A stretch of 21,868 bases of DNA from a virus. The notes below the pieces were generated by a model that had not been told where the DNA came from, did not search any database, and was given only the letters and a program-made list of their open reading frames with translations. Of the stretch, positions 6,828 through 14,123 are shown piece after piece. Position 1 is the stretch's first letter. The number at the start of each line of letters is the position of its first letter. The translations under genes and the position numbers were made by a program. The DNA lies in the IMG/VR virus record IMGVR_UViG_3300045912_000065, positions 1 through 21,868 of that record; one strand, 5' to 3'.

Positions 6828-7319
6828 ATGCCGCTCAATCCAGCCAAAGTCGCACTGGCGGTGCAGGGCGGACTCAGCGTCGTGTGTGCAACGTGCGAGC
6901 GGTACTGGGAGGGCCGAGACAAGGGCCTTCCTGGCGACCGCTGCACGTCACTGCGTCCGTGTGGCTCTCCCTTGGCGGGGGACGACTTCCACGCCTACAA
7001 GGGGCCGATGACGGAATTCAGCCTGTGGTGCTTCGTCTGTGGGCTGGATTCTGTCGGTGCCATTAGCAAGCCAGGGTCTAAGCGTCGATTCGGAGTCTGC
7101 GCTGTCCACAAGCAGATGGTGCCGACGATGAAGCCGATGGCGCAGGACCATACGGTCCCGCAGCAGCGCGCGTCATTTCACAGCGCTTCTGGACAGGAAG
7201 TGTCCATCGACTCTCTCATCCAGCCGAAGAAGCCGTCCGTCTGGGAAGTCATTCAGCAGACTGAGGCTGAATTCGAGAAGCGGGACAAAGAGCGCGGCCT
7301 CATTCCAGAGGACACGTGA
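6828..7319 (+). CDS. Cysteine-rich putative zinc-binding protein, 163 residues
   Basis: The N-terminal ~95 residues hold four evenly placed metal-type pairs: Cys20/Cys23, Cys39/Cys45, Cys68/Cys71 and Cys91/His94, enough for two zinc sites. Conserved-looking aromatic and glycine turns (RYWEGR, CGSPLAGDDF, WCFVCG) lie between them. The C-terminal ~65 residues are polar and end in a charged helix. ATG 6828 comes one base after the previous stop, so it is probably coupled. I do not know a named family. Position between neck genes and a tail-completion candidate suggests an assembly or minor structural protein rather than an enzyme. The dyad repeat copy 3 lies inside it. Confidence 0.72.
   Translation: MPLNPAKVALAVQGGLSVVCATCERYWEGRDKGLPGDRCTSLRPCGSPLAGDDFHAYKGPMTEFSLWCFVCGLDSVGAISKPGSKRRFGVCAVHKQMVPTMKPMAQDHTVPQQRASFHSASGQEVSIDSLIQPKKPSVWEVIQQTEAEFEKRDKERGLIPEDT
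7145..7158 (-). repeat. Dyad repeat, copy 3 (reverse orientation)
   Basis: The + strand reads GGACCATACGGTCC, the exact reverse complement of copies 1 and 2. It lies inside the gene at 6828 and is read there as DHTV, so a protein motif is not what is conserved. Confidence 0.85.
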
Positions 7320-8119
7320 GAAAAGCCGACCTAGAATTCTCGTTTTCTCTGTCGCAAAGCGCGCGGAGAAACATCGCCATGTTTTCGAGTCGGCAGATTT
7401 TCATGCGCGTTGAGGCACTGCGGAGAGAACTGGCCTACCAGTCCGCCAAGACGCTCCTCGACACGGCAAAGAGCAAGATTCCAAAGACGGACGAGTACGC
7501 GCGGTACAGAGATGCGCTCCGGCTCTACCAACACGGCAGCAGCAGGCACCCGGACTACGCCGTGCTGGGGCTCGACCCGAAGACCGACACCGTCGAAAAG
7601 ACGACAGACATCATCTACTTCAAGGGCAGGAAGGGTCGGTCACTCAGCCCGGCGGTAGAGATTCTGATGAAGTACCAGCCGTGGACCCAGGAGACGCTTC
7701 CGTTTGCACCTGAGCCGCGCGAAGCGCGCATGGTGGTCCGCCGAGTTTCGACAAGAGAAGTTCGCGCCGTCACGGAGATGCGGAACAAGGACAGGCCGAG
7801 ATGGACGAAGGAACTGGCGCAGGTAGGAGCGCCAACGTCAAACAAGCTCTCCCCGGCTAAACCTACGAGTACGCTGGACCTCGTCTACATGGCCCTCCGA
7901 CTTGAGTTTGGGATTGGGGGGACTCGCGCAGTCGCGCACTGGCGTCCAGCCATCGTGGCCTCCAAAAGGACACTCAAGGAGTTGTTTGATGACGGCTTCG
8001 CGGCGCAGGCATTCGACTGGAGAAATGTTGCATGGAAGCGCTGGTTGTCCAGAGCATCGCCCAAGGTTCCAGAACCTGAGGTAGAGTCCGCGTCCGGGTT
8101 TGAGGACAAATTCATCTAG
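7316..8119 (+). CDS. Tail completion / connector candidate (HK97 gp10-like)
   Basis: The 267-residue protein starts at GTG 7316 within GTGA, with AGAGGA at 7307-7312, so it is coupled to the gene before it. An N-terminal helix of the type LAYQSAKTLLDTAKSKIPKTD is followed by LRLEFGIGGTRAVAHWRPAI at about 195-215. An early helix with AK..P and a late EFG...PA block fit HK97 gp10-like tail completion proteins. Residues about 60-190 include a basic middle section and a proline/threonine stretch not usual for that family. It would sit at the head-tail joint. The match is by motif order only. Confidence 0.45.
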   Translation: MRKADLEFSFSLSQSARRNIAMFSSRQIFMRVEALRRELAYQSAKTLLDTAKSKIPKTDEYARYRDALRLYQHGSSRHPDYAVLGLDPKTDTVEKTTDIIYFKGRKGRSLSPAVEILMKYQPWTQETLPFAPEPREARMVVRRVSTREVRAVTEMRNKDRPRWTKELAQVGAPTSNKLSPAKPTSTLDLVYMALRLEFGIGGTRAVAHWRPAIVASKRTLKELFDDGFAAQAFDWRNVAWKRWLSRASPKVPEPEVESASGFEDKFI

Positions 8120-8153
8120 GCGGTGTAAGAATCCGCCCAAGGAGAGAAACACC

Positions 8154-8561
8154 ATGAACGCAGAAATGTCAGCGAAACTGGAGAGCATTCGCGCCCGGCT
8201 TCAGGAGGGCGAGGAGGCATGGGGCCCCTCTTCGGAGCCTGAGACGGCGCATGCTGAGGGCGAGCCCGGAGAGAGCGATGCCACGAACGTGTCTGATGTC
8301 CTCGACGTGTTCGACTCGTACATTCTCTCGGTCGTCGATGCCATCCTCGACGAGTGGGACATGACGGAGGATGAGGCCGTTGAGGCCGTGTTCGATGTCG
8401 CCGCAAGTCTCGAAGAGGACGGCTCCCTGCCACCGATGCCCGAGGAGGACAACGAGGTTGCCGTGGCCGAGTGGGTCGGGAAGGCGAAGACGATGGGATT
8501 CGCCGACCTCGTTCTCGCCGCGCTGGACGCAGAGGAAGACGAAGTCGACTCCGAGGAGTAA
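8154..8561 (+). CDS. Acidic protein, 135 residues
   Basis: The family is unknown. The protein is very acidic, with a disordered Glu/Pro/Ser section at about residues 20-50. A central helical segment (DVFDSYILSVVDAILDEW, then EDEAVEAVFDVAASL) and a final acidic EEDEVDSEE tail follow. ATG 8154 has AAGGAG (8139-8144) nine bases upstream; an in-frame ATG at 8100 lies inside the previous gene. The end of this gene carries GAGGAG, the ribosome site of the next one. A small acidic helical protein beside tail genes could be a chaperone or DNA-mimic-like factor, but there is no direct evidence. Confidence 0.75.
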   Translation: MNAEMSAKLESIRARLQEGEEAWGPSSEPETAHAEGEPGESDATNVSDVLDVFDSYILSVVDAILDEWDMTEDEAVEAVFDVAASLEEDGSLPPMPEEDNEVAVAEWVGKAKTMGFADLVLAALDAEEDEVDSEE

Positions 8562-8564
8562 TCC

Positions 8565-9287
8565 TTGCCACATTCATCGGACGCTCTCCAGCAGCAGATT
8601 CGCGGAGAGCGCCCAAACGGGACGGTGACGCTGCGGTCGTTCGACCAAGGCATCGTCGAAGCGTTGGGCGCACAGGTGAATGGCGACAGGTATTACGTCA
8701 ACATTGAAGGAGTGAATCCACCAGACGGTGACCCCGGTATTCCCGTCCACTTCTTCTTCCCGGAAGACTTGTACGCAAACTTCCGCTACCCGGCCTTTGT
8801 CGTCTCGCGCGACGACATGAGCATCTCGTTCAACAGAATCCACCCGTTTCAGGCCCAGTACCGGGCCCCGGCCAAGACGGCGCTGGAGACGGTTGCGGCA
8901 GGCCCAGGCGGGACGCAGGTGGTCGGCTTCGACGCGATGTCCAGCAGGCTGGACGCAGCGCCCTACGACATCACCTACACCATCAACATCTACAACAACC
9001 TGCGCGGCGGATTCGGTGGCCGCGCGGCTGGAAACAAGATGCTGGACCACGTCCTGCGAAGATTTCCGCCATACGGAGCCATCTTCGTCAAGGACTCCCT
9101 CGGCGTCGTTCGCTCCTATGAGGCGTTCAACGAGGGAATTGCCAATCTCGACGACATCGCTGGCATTTCAGAGAGAACGATTCTGTTTGCCGTGACGGTT
9201 CGCGTCGAAGCAGAGTACGATTTGGCAGACGAAACGACTTCTCGTACTGTCACTCGGCAACCGACAGTCAACGTGTCTGGGAGATAA
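8565..9287 (+). CDS. Tail terminator / tail-end structural protein candidate
   Basis: The 240-residue protein begins at TTG 8565, six bases after GAGGAG (8553-8558), which lies in the end of the previous gene. The N-terminal half is beta-rich, with FPEDLYANFRYPAFVVSRDD at about 65-85. The C-terminal half has APYDITYTINIY, a helix ending VLRRFPPYGAIFV, and RTILFAVTVRVEAEYDL. That order of strand, helix, RFPP and a late veAEYDL strand is common in tail terminator proteins, which are often encoded just before the sheath. The position agrees. The family assignment is inferred. Confidence 0.5.
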   Translation: MPHSSDALQQQIRGERPNGTVTLRSFDQGIVEALGAQVNGDRYYVNIEGVNPPDGDPGIPVHFFFPEDLYANFRYPAFVVSRDDMSISFNRIHPFQAQYRAPAKTALETVAAGPGGTQVVGFDAMSSRLDAAPYDITYTINIYNNLRGGFGGRAAGNKMLDHVLRRFPPYGAIFVKDSLGVVRSYEAFNEGIANLDDIAGISERTILFAVTVRVEAEYDLADETTSRTVTRQPTVNVSGR

Positions 9288-9289
9288 AG

Positions 9290-9775
9290 ATGCCCAAGTT
9301 TTTCAACACCTCTCGCGGTCCTGTCTCCTTCATCACGACGAGTGGGAAGGTTGCGTCTGCAGCCCCGAAGACGTGGATTCAACTCGATTCTCGGGAAGCG
9401 ACGTCGGACTCGCTCCTTCAGCTTGTCCGCCGAGGGATTCTCGTCCGGGCCGCAGAGGAGGACACGTCCAACCCACCACAGGCCCATGCACCCGTCACCA
9501 AGAAGCCTGTGTCGGAAGCTCCAGTCCCTCAGGCACAAACCATCTCGACGCCACTGGTGACGGAACCCGTCGCTCCGCAGACTGAGTCCATCCTCCCTGT
9601 CTACACCACGACGGCTGAACCTCCGGCCAAGTCACAGATTGAGGAAGTTTCGGCTCCTGCCGTCAACTCGGCTCCGACTGGGGAACCCTCTCCGACGGAA
9701 ATCAAGCCCGAGAAGCAACCACAAGAAACGCCGAAGTACGAAACGAGGGCACAGCGTCGCTCCCGTAGGGCGTAA
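9290..9775 (+). CDS. Small structural protein: N-terminal beta domain plus Pro/Thr-rich tail
   Basis: Residues 1-55 look like a compact beta domain: FNTSRGPVSFI, then GK, AP, IQLDSREA, and a final LVRRGILV helix and strand. A similar layout starts the protein at 12748. Residues about 56-150 are rich in Pro, Thr, Glu and Ala and probably disordered, and the end is basic (RAQRRSRR). ATG 9290 follows GGGAGA (9279-9284), and the previous stop is within this spacer. The 40 bases to the sheath gene include a small hairpin, GAGTC/GACTC. A minor tail or neck component is likely; a specific role is unknown. Confidence 0.65.
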   Translation: MPKFFNTSRGPVSFITTSGKVASAAPKTWIQLDSREATSDSLLQLVRRGILVRAAEEDTSNPPQAHAPVTKKPVSEAPVPQAQTISTPLVTEPVAPQTESILPVYTTTAEPPAKSQIEEVSAPAVNSAPTGEPSPTEIKPEKQPQETPKYETRAQRRSRRA

Positions 9776-9815
9776 CAAATAGAGTCCAATCGAGACTCAA
9801 TCAGGAGAATTCAAA

Positions 9816-12689
9816 ATGGCTGACACTCTTTCGGCAGGCGTTTTCATCGAGGAAGTCCAGACGGCCGCCCAAATCGTCCCAGGCGTCACCACGTCGAACA
9901 TGGGCATCGTCGGGTACGCTGCGCGCGGTCCGGCAAACGTGGCGGTGCTGGTGCAGTCATTCGAGCAATACACCCGGACCTTCGGCGGTCTTGTCTCTCA
10001 GAGCCGAATGCCGCTGTCCATTGCGGCCTTCTTTGCCAACGGCGGTCGGCGCGCCTACGTGGTGCGCGTCCCTCCTGCCGACGCTGTGGCGGCTCAGGCC
10101 AACATCCAGTCCGTTCGGAAGAACGAGCTGGTGGCCGAAGGTGACGGCACGACTACTCCGATTGTCGGTTCCGTCAACACGGCCTCTGGGGCTGCCCCGG
10201 TGGTGCCAGCCTCGTTCACCGTGGAGTGGCGGCAGGCGGGGACTCCTGTGCTGGCGCAGAACACCAGGAACCGCGACAACACGGCCAACCTCGCGCTTGT
10301 GGATGGGCAGGCCAGCTACGAGGGGCGCATCAATCCATCGTCGCTTCCGGCCTTCGACAGCCGCCTCGACGCGGTCGAGCGCGGCACCGTCACCATCACC
10401 TTCGACGTGGCCGCCTCGACGGGCGGCCCGACGCAGTCGGTGTCGATTCCCGTGGGTACGTCGGCCATCGCGCAGGGTTCGGTCGGAGACGCTACAAATG
10501 GCGCGGTTGTCGTGCTGGACCATCGCTCCGGCCGATTCTCGTTGCGCACCTTCGGTAACTTCGTCCCGGCCGTCGCGGACGACGGAAATCTGGTGACGGC
10601 CGACTTCACGCCTACGTCTGCCACCAGGACGGCACAGGATGCGTTGGCCTCCATTCAGGTCGTCGCTGGCTCCTTGCTGGTGGACGCAGAGACTGTCGTC
10701 ATCGACGATGGTGTGACTGCGCCCATCACATTCGAGTTCGACTCGAACGGAATCGCCACGGGCGTCCCCGTCCCATTCTCCGGGACGGACACGGCTGAGC
10801 AGGTGCGCGATGCCCTCGTGTCGGCCATCAACACTTCAACGACGTTGTTGCTGCGAGCTGAGGCAGTCTCCGGCTCGACGAACAAGCTGCGGCTGCTTCC
10901 CAAGAGCAGCACGTCTCCAGGCGCCGTGCTTCTGTCGGACACCGTGGCGGCAGCGGGCTTCGTGGTGGCCCCGACTACGGCATCGTCCGAGGGCCTCTGG
11001 GTTGGGGATGTCAGCGCCCCAGGTTCCATCAACTACTCGACTGGGGCATTCTCCATTCCCGTCGCCGGCTTCGTGCCTCACGTCAAGTCGCCCATCCTGG
11101 CGACGTACACGCGGGCAGCATGGACTCTGAATCCAATCTCGGTGGGGGCATGGGGCAACGACGTGCGCGTTCGCCTGTCTGGCTCTCCCAACTTCTTCGA
11201 CGCGCCAACGGGTACGTACTCGCGCTTCGACGTGGTGGTGGAGCTGCTGAATCCACAGACGGGCAACTTCGAGGCGGCGGAACAGTACGAGGAGCTGGTC
11301 TTCGACGACCCGACGTCGCCTGTCTACTTCGCCGACGTTCTCAACGAATTGTCGGACCTCGTGACGGTACAGGAGCCAGCCGGGGACGAGGCTCCTGGAC
11401 AACTCGCGGCGACGCCAGTGTCGGTGGTGCTCGCCGGTGGCAACGGGCTCGCGCCAAACCGAGCGGTGTCCGCTGTTCTCCCCGGGGTCCCCCTCCAACC
11501 GCGCACCATCGTCGTGTCCTACACGGACACGTCTGGTACGGCGCGCTCCATCACCGACAACGGCACTGGCGCACTCGTTGGCGACGTGGATGCCAGTCCC
11601 GGTGTCGTCAACGAGGTGAACTACACGACGGGTTCTGTCTCATTCACCACGGGGTTCCCAATTCGCGGGGGCTCGCTGGTGGTGGCCTCCTACCGTTCGG
11701 CCCCAGCACTTACCTCCCAAGTCGAGCGCTTCGGCGACAGCACCAAGCTCTACAAGCAGGGGAGCGAGGGCACTTTCGACGGCATCAACTGGGGCCGGGA
11801 CCAGTTCACCAACGCGGCGACGCTGGTTTCGTCCAACGGGGGAATGTACGCCTTCAACCGAGTGGAGGAGATTCTCCACATCGTCATCCCCGACTACGCG
11901 GGCAATTCGCTGATTGCCAGCGACCAACTCGACTACGCGGCCACGCGCGCTGCGTCGGCCTCGGGTGGCGACCGCTTCATCATTCTGACGACTCCTGCTG
12001 GGTACGACGCCCAGCAGGCCGTGGACTGGTTGCGCTTCTCCCTTGGCCGTAACTCCGACTACGCGGCCGTCTACTGGCCGTGGGTCCGCGTGGCAGACCC
12101 GCTCAACAACAACCGCCCGACAACCTTCCCGCCCCTGGCGCACATCGCGGGCATCTACGCGCGCACCGACGCGACGCGGAATGTCGGGAAGTCGCCCGGC
12201 GGCACCGTTGACGGCGCACTCAACTACATCGTCGGGATGGAGCGCACCACGACGCTGGAAGAGCGCAACATCGTCTACCCCAACAGAATCAACCCGCTCA
12301 TCGACAGCACTCAGACGGGCCGTGCGGTGTGGGGTGTGCGTACCATCTCGAATGTCCCGGACTGGCGGTACATCAACGCGCGCCGCCTGTTCATGTTCCT
12401 CCAGAAGTCCATCTACAACGCGACGTGGTGGACGACGTTCGAGAACAACGGCCCCGCCCTCTGGTCGAAGATTTCGGCCCAAATCGGTTCGTTCCTCTCG
12501 AACCTCTTCTCACAGGGCTACTTCGCCGGAACGAGTCCGGCGCAGGCGTACTTCGTGGTGTGCGACGCCAGCAACAACACGCCTGAAACCATCGAGGCGG
12601 GTCAAATCATCGTCGATGTCGGCGTGGCCCCCAACAAGCCCGCAGAATTCGTCAGAATCAGGTTCCAGCAGAAGTCGCTGAACAGCTAA
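9816..12689 (+). CDS. Tail sheath protein, unusually long
   Basis: The 957-residue protein forms the contractile sheath. The N-terminus (SAGVFIEEVQ, GVTTSNMGIVGYA, FGGL, AAFFANGGRRAYVVRV) is the classic sheath start. The C-terminus has VWGVRTISN, RYINARRLFMFLQKSIYNATWWTTFENN and VDVGVAPNKPAEFVRIRF, the usual sheath core that packs between subunits. It is far longer than T4 gp18 (about 659) or P2 FI (about 396); the extra length lies in the middle, with repeated Gly/Thr/Ser beta modules at about 222-265, 393-436 and 557-629. These resemble the module in the capsid protein. ATG 9816 follows AGGAGAA (9803-9809). Confidence 0.95.
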   Translation: MADTLSAGVFIEEVQTAAQIVPGVTTSNMGIVGYAARGPANVAVLVQSFEQYTRTFGGLVSQSRMPLSIAAFFANGGRRAYVVRVPPADAVAAQANIQSVRKNELVAEGDGTTTPIVGSVNTASGAAPVVPASFTVEWRQAGTPVLAQNTRNRDNTANLALVDGQASYEGRINPSSLPAFDSRLDAVERGTVTITFDVAASTGGPTQSVSIPVGTSAIAQGSVGDATNGAVVVLDHRSGRFSLRTFGNFVPAVADDGNLVTADFTPTSATRTAQDALASIQVVAGSLLVDAETVVIDDGVTAPITFEFDSNGIATGVPVPFSGTDTAEQVRDALVSAINTSTTLLLRAEAVSGSTNKLRLLPKSSTSPGAVLLSDTVAAAGFVVAPTTASSEGLWVGDVSAPGSINYSTGAFSIPVAGFVPHVKSPILATYTRAAWTLNPISVGAWGNDVRVRLSGSPNFFDAPTGTYSRFDVVVELLNPQTGNFEAAEQYEELVFDDPTSPVYFADVLNELSDLVTVQEPAGDEAPGQLAATPVSVVLAGGNGLAPNRAVSAVLPGVPLQPRTIVVSYTDTSGTARSITDNGTGALVGDVDASPGVVNEVNYTTGSVSFTTGFPIRGGSLVVASYRSAPALTSQVERFGDSTKLYKQGSEGTFDGINWGRDQFTNAATLVSSNGGMYAFNRVEEILHIVIPDYAGNSLIASDQLDYAATRAASASGGDRFIILTTPAGYDAQQAVDWLRFSLGRNSDYAAVYWPWVRVADPLNNNRPTTFPPLAHIAGIYARTDATRNVGKSPGGTVDGALNYIVGMERTTTLEERNIVYPNRINPLIDSTQTGRAVWGVRTISNVPDWRYINARRLFMFLQKSIYNATWWTTFENNGPALWSKISAQIGSFLSNLFSQGYFAGTSPAQAYFVVCDASNNTPETIEAGQIIVDVGVAPNKPAEFVRIRFQQKSLNS

Positions 12690-12692
12690 CCC

Positions 12693-12706
12693 GGACCATA
12701 CGGTCC
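12693..12706 (-). repeat. Dyad repeat, copy 4 (reverse orientation, intergenic)
   Basis: The + strand reads GGACCATACGGTCC, three bases after the sheath stop, in the 58-base gap before the gene at 12748. This is the only exact copy outside genes. It could form an RNA hairpin at the 3' end of the sheath message. No T run follows. Confidence 0.85.
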
Positions 12707-12747
12707 TTCGCAGTTTCACTGGGCCCACGCCCGAGGAGAAGAAAAAA

Positions 12748-13395
12748 ATGGCAACCCTCAGAATCACCAACCTCACGACGTCGGACTACTGGCTCAACGA
12801 CATCTACTCGGCCGTTCCGGCTGGTTCGTTCGTGGACGTCACCCGCTCCCCTGCCGAAATCTCCGCGATGCGGGGCCTTCAGGACGCCGTGGCTGCCGGC
12901 AAGCTCTCGGTGGACACGACGTTCTCGGCCGAGGAGCTGGCGGCCATCAGCGCCGCCAACCAGCCGCTGGCTTCGACGCTGGTTCCAGGCTCTCTGACTG
13001 CCGATGCTGTGGCCCCGGTGGCTGCTGCTGTCGCTGCGGCAGCCCCCATCACCATCTTCAAGGCATTCAGCGCAGGCTCTGGTGGCTCTCCAGACGACGT
13101 GGTGGTGTACGCCGTCAACACCCTCCCGTACAAGATTCGGATTCTCGACGCGATGGCTACCATTTCGACGGCCGTGGCGTTGTCGTCGCTCGATGTTCGG
13201 TCTGCTGCGGCTGGCGGCGGCACCCTGGTGGCTACCATCCCGTCGGCATCGACTGGAGTGCAGCGCGCCGCTTCGCTCGGCTCCGGGAACACGTCTGTCG
13301 TACTGACTCCGGGTGCGACTGTGGGCCTCTTCATTCGGCGCAGCGACTCGGGCGTGGCGGGCGAAGTGGTGCTGACGGCCCGGCGCGAGTCGTAA
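12748..13395 (+). CDS. Tail-associated structural protein, probably abundant
   Basis: The 215-residue protein has a very strong ribosome site, GAGGAGAA (12733-12740), followed by an A-rich spacer, like the capsid gene, which suggests high expression. Residues 1-57 form a small beta-type domain (RITNLTTSDYW, VPAGSFVDV, then a helix ending VAAGKLSV) similar in outline to the start of the protein at 9290. An alanine-rich hinge (about residues 80-103) leads to a beta-rich C-terminal domain with Gly/Ser/Thr repeats and a VGLFIRRSDSGVAGEVVL end. Between sheath and tube it may be a tail or decoration component. I cannot name a family. Confidence 0.68.
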   Translation: MATLRITNLTTSDYWLNDIYSAVPAGSFVDVTRSPAEISAMRGLQDAVAAGKLSVDTTFSAEELAAISAANQPLASTLVPGSLTADAVAPVAAAVAAAAPITIFKAFSAGSGGSPDDVVVYAVNTLPYKIRILDAMATISTAVALSSLDVRSAAAGGGTLVATIPSASTGVQRAASLGSGNTSVVLTPGATVGLFIRRSDSGVAGEVVLTARRES

Positions 13396-13400
13396 TGGCC

Positions 13401-13429
13401 GAATCCTTGCCCCGGATTCAGTCCGGGGC
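13401..13429 (+). terminator. Overlapping alternative hairpins before the tail tube gene
   Basis: GCCCCGGA (13409-13416) pairs exactly with TCCGGGGC (13422-13429) over a five-base loop, a terminator-grade stem. However, the following bases contain no clear T run. An alternative stem, GAATCC (13401-13406) with GGATTC (13414-13419), uses some of the same bases, so only one can form. It may be a weak terminator, a pause, or a message-protecting stem for the tube gene. Confidence 0.45.
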
Positions 13430-13463
13430 GTAGGCTTCTCTCAAACCACGCAGAGGACAACAC

Positions 13464-14054
13464 ATGGCACGCGCTGCACAAAGCGACTTCCTGCATTCAA
13501 TGCGGTTTCACGTCACGACGAACTTCAGTGACGCGAGCCTCAACATCGACACGTTCGGAGCCAACGTCCCTGCGGGCTTCATGTCTGTCACCACGCCGGA
13601 GGCCACCACGGAAGCGGTGGAGTACCGGGAGGGGACGTACAACTACGCCAGGAAGTTTCCAGGCACGACGACTGTCTCGGACGTGTCCCTCCAGAAGGGC
13701 GTGGTGCCTGGCTACTCGACGTTCTGGGCGTGGCTCCGCATCATCATCGAGGGCGAGGGCGACTACCGCTGCGACATGACCATCAAGCACTTCAACCGCT
13801 CGGTGCTGACGCAGCAGGCGCTGACGGGCTCGAACCGCGCGACGTTTGGGTCTTCGATGGCAACGTTCGACCCCGGTGCGACGGCGACTCGGGAGTACGT
13901 CCTCTACAACGCCTTCGCCACGCGCCATAAGGTGGCTGGAGACATGGACGCATCCTCATCGGACATCTCGATTCAAGAAATCGACGTGGCCTACGAGAAC
14001 TTCGACGTCATCGAGAACGGCGCGCAGCCTACGGGCACCCGGCGCTCTGTCTGA
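13464..14054 (+). CDS. Tail tube protein (T4 gp19-like)
   Basis: The 196-residue protein forms the inner tube of the tail. AGFMSVTTPEATTEAVEYREG (about 33-53), then KFPGTTTVSDVSLQKG and a WLRIIIEG segment, follow the gp19-family pattern. The family usually has about 165 residues, so this one is somewhat longer. The C-terminus, DASSSDISIQEIDVAYE, is shared with the next protein. ATG 13464 has AGAGGA (13452-13457). A strong terminator follows 22 bases after the stop, in keeping with high tube expression followed by lower expression of hub genes. Confidence 0.9.
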   Translation: MARAAQSDFLHSMRFHVTTNFSDASLNIDTFGANVPAGFMSVTTPEATTEAVEYREGTYNYARKFPGTTTVSDVSLQKGVVPGYSTFWAWLRIIIEGEGDYRCDMTIKHFNRSVLTQQALTGSNRATFGSSMATFDPGATATREYVLYNAFATRHKVAGDMDASSSDISIQEIDVAYENFDVIENGAQPTGTRRSV

Positions 14055-14076
14055 GACGCTTCATTCTGACTGGACG

Positions 14077-14114
14077 ACGCCGGGGCGGATACACTCGCCT
14101 CGGCGTTTTCTTTT
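14077..14114 (+). terminator. Intrinsic terminator after the tail tube gene
   Basis: ACGCCGGGGCG (14077-14087) pairs with CGCCTCGGCGT (14096-14106), 11 pairs with one G-T, over an eight-base loop. TTT C TTTT follows at 14107-14114. The next start codon is at 14124, leaving no room for a separate promoter, so readthrough must supply the genes downstream. Confidence 0.82.
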
Positions 14115-14123
14115 GGGGCCACC

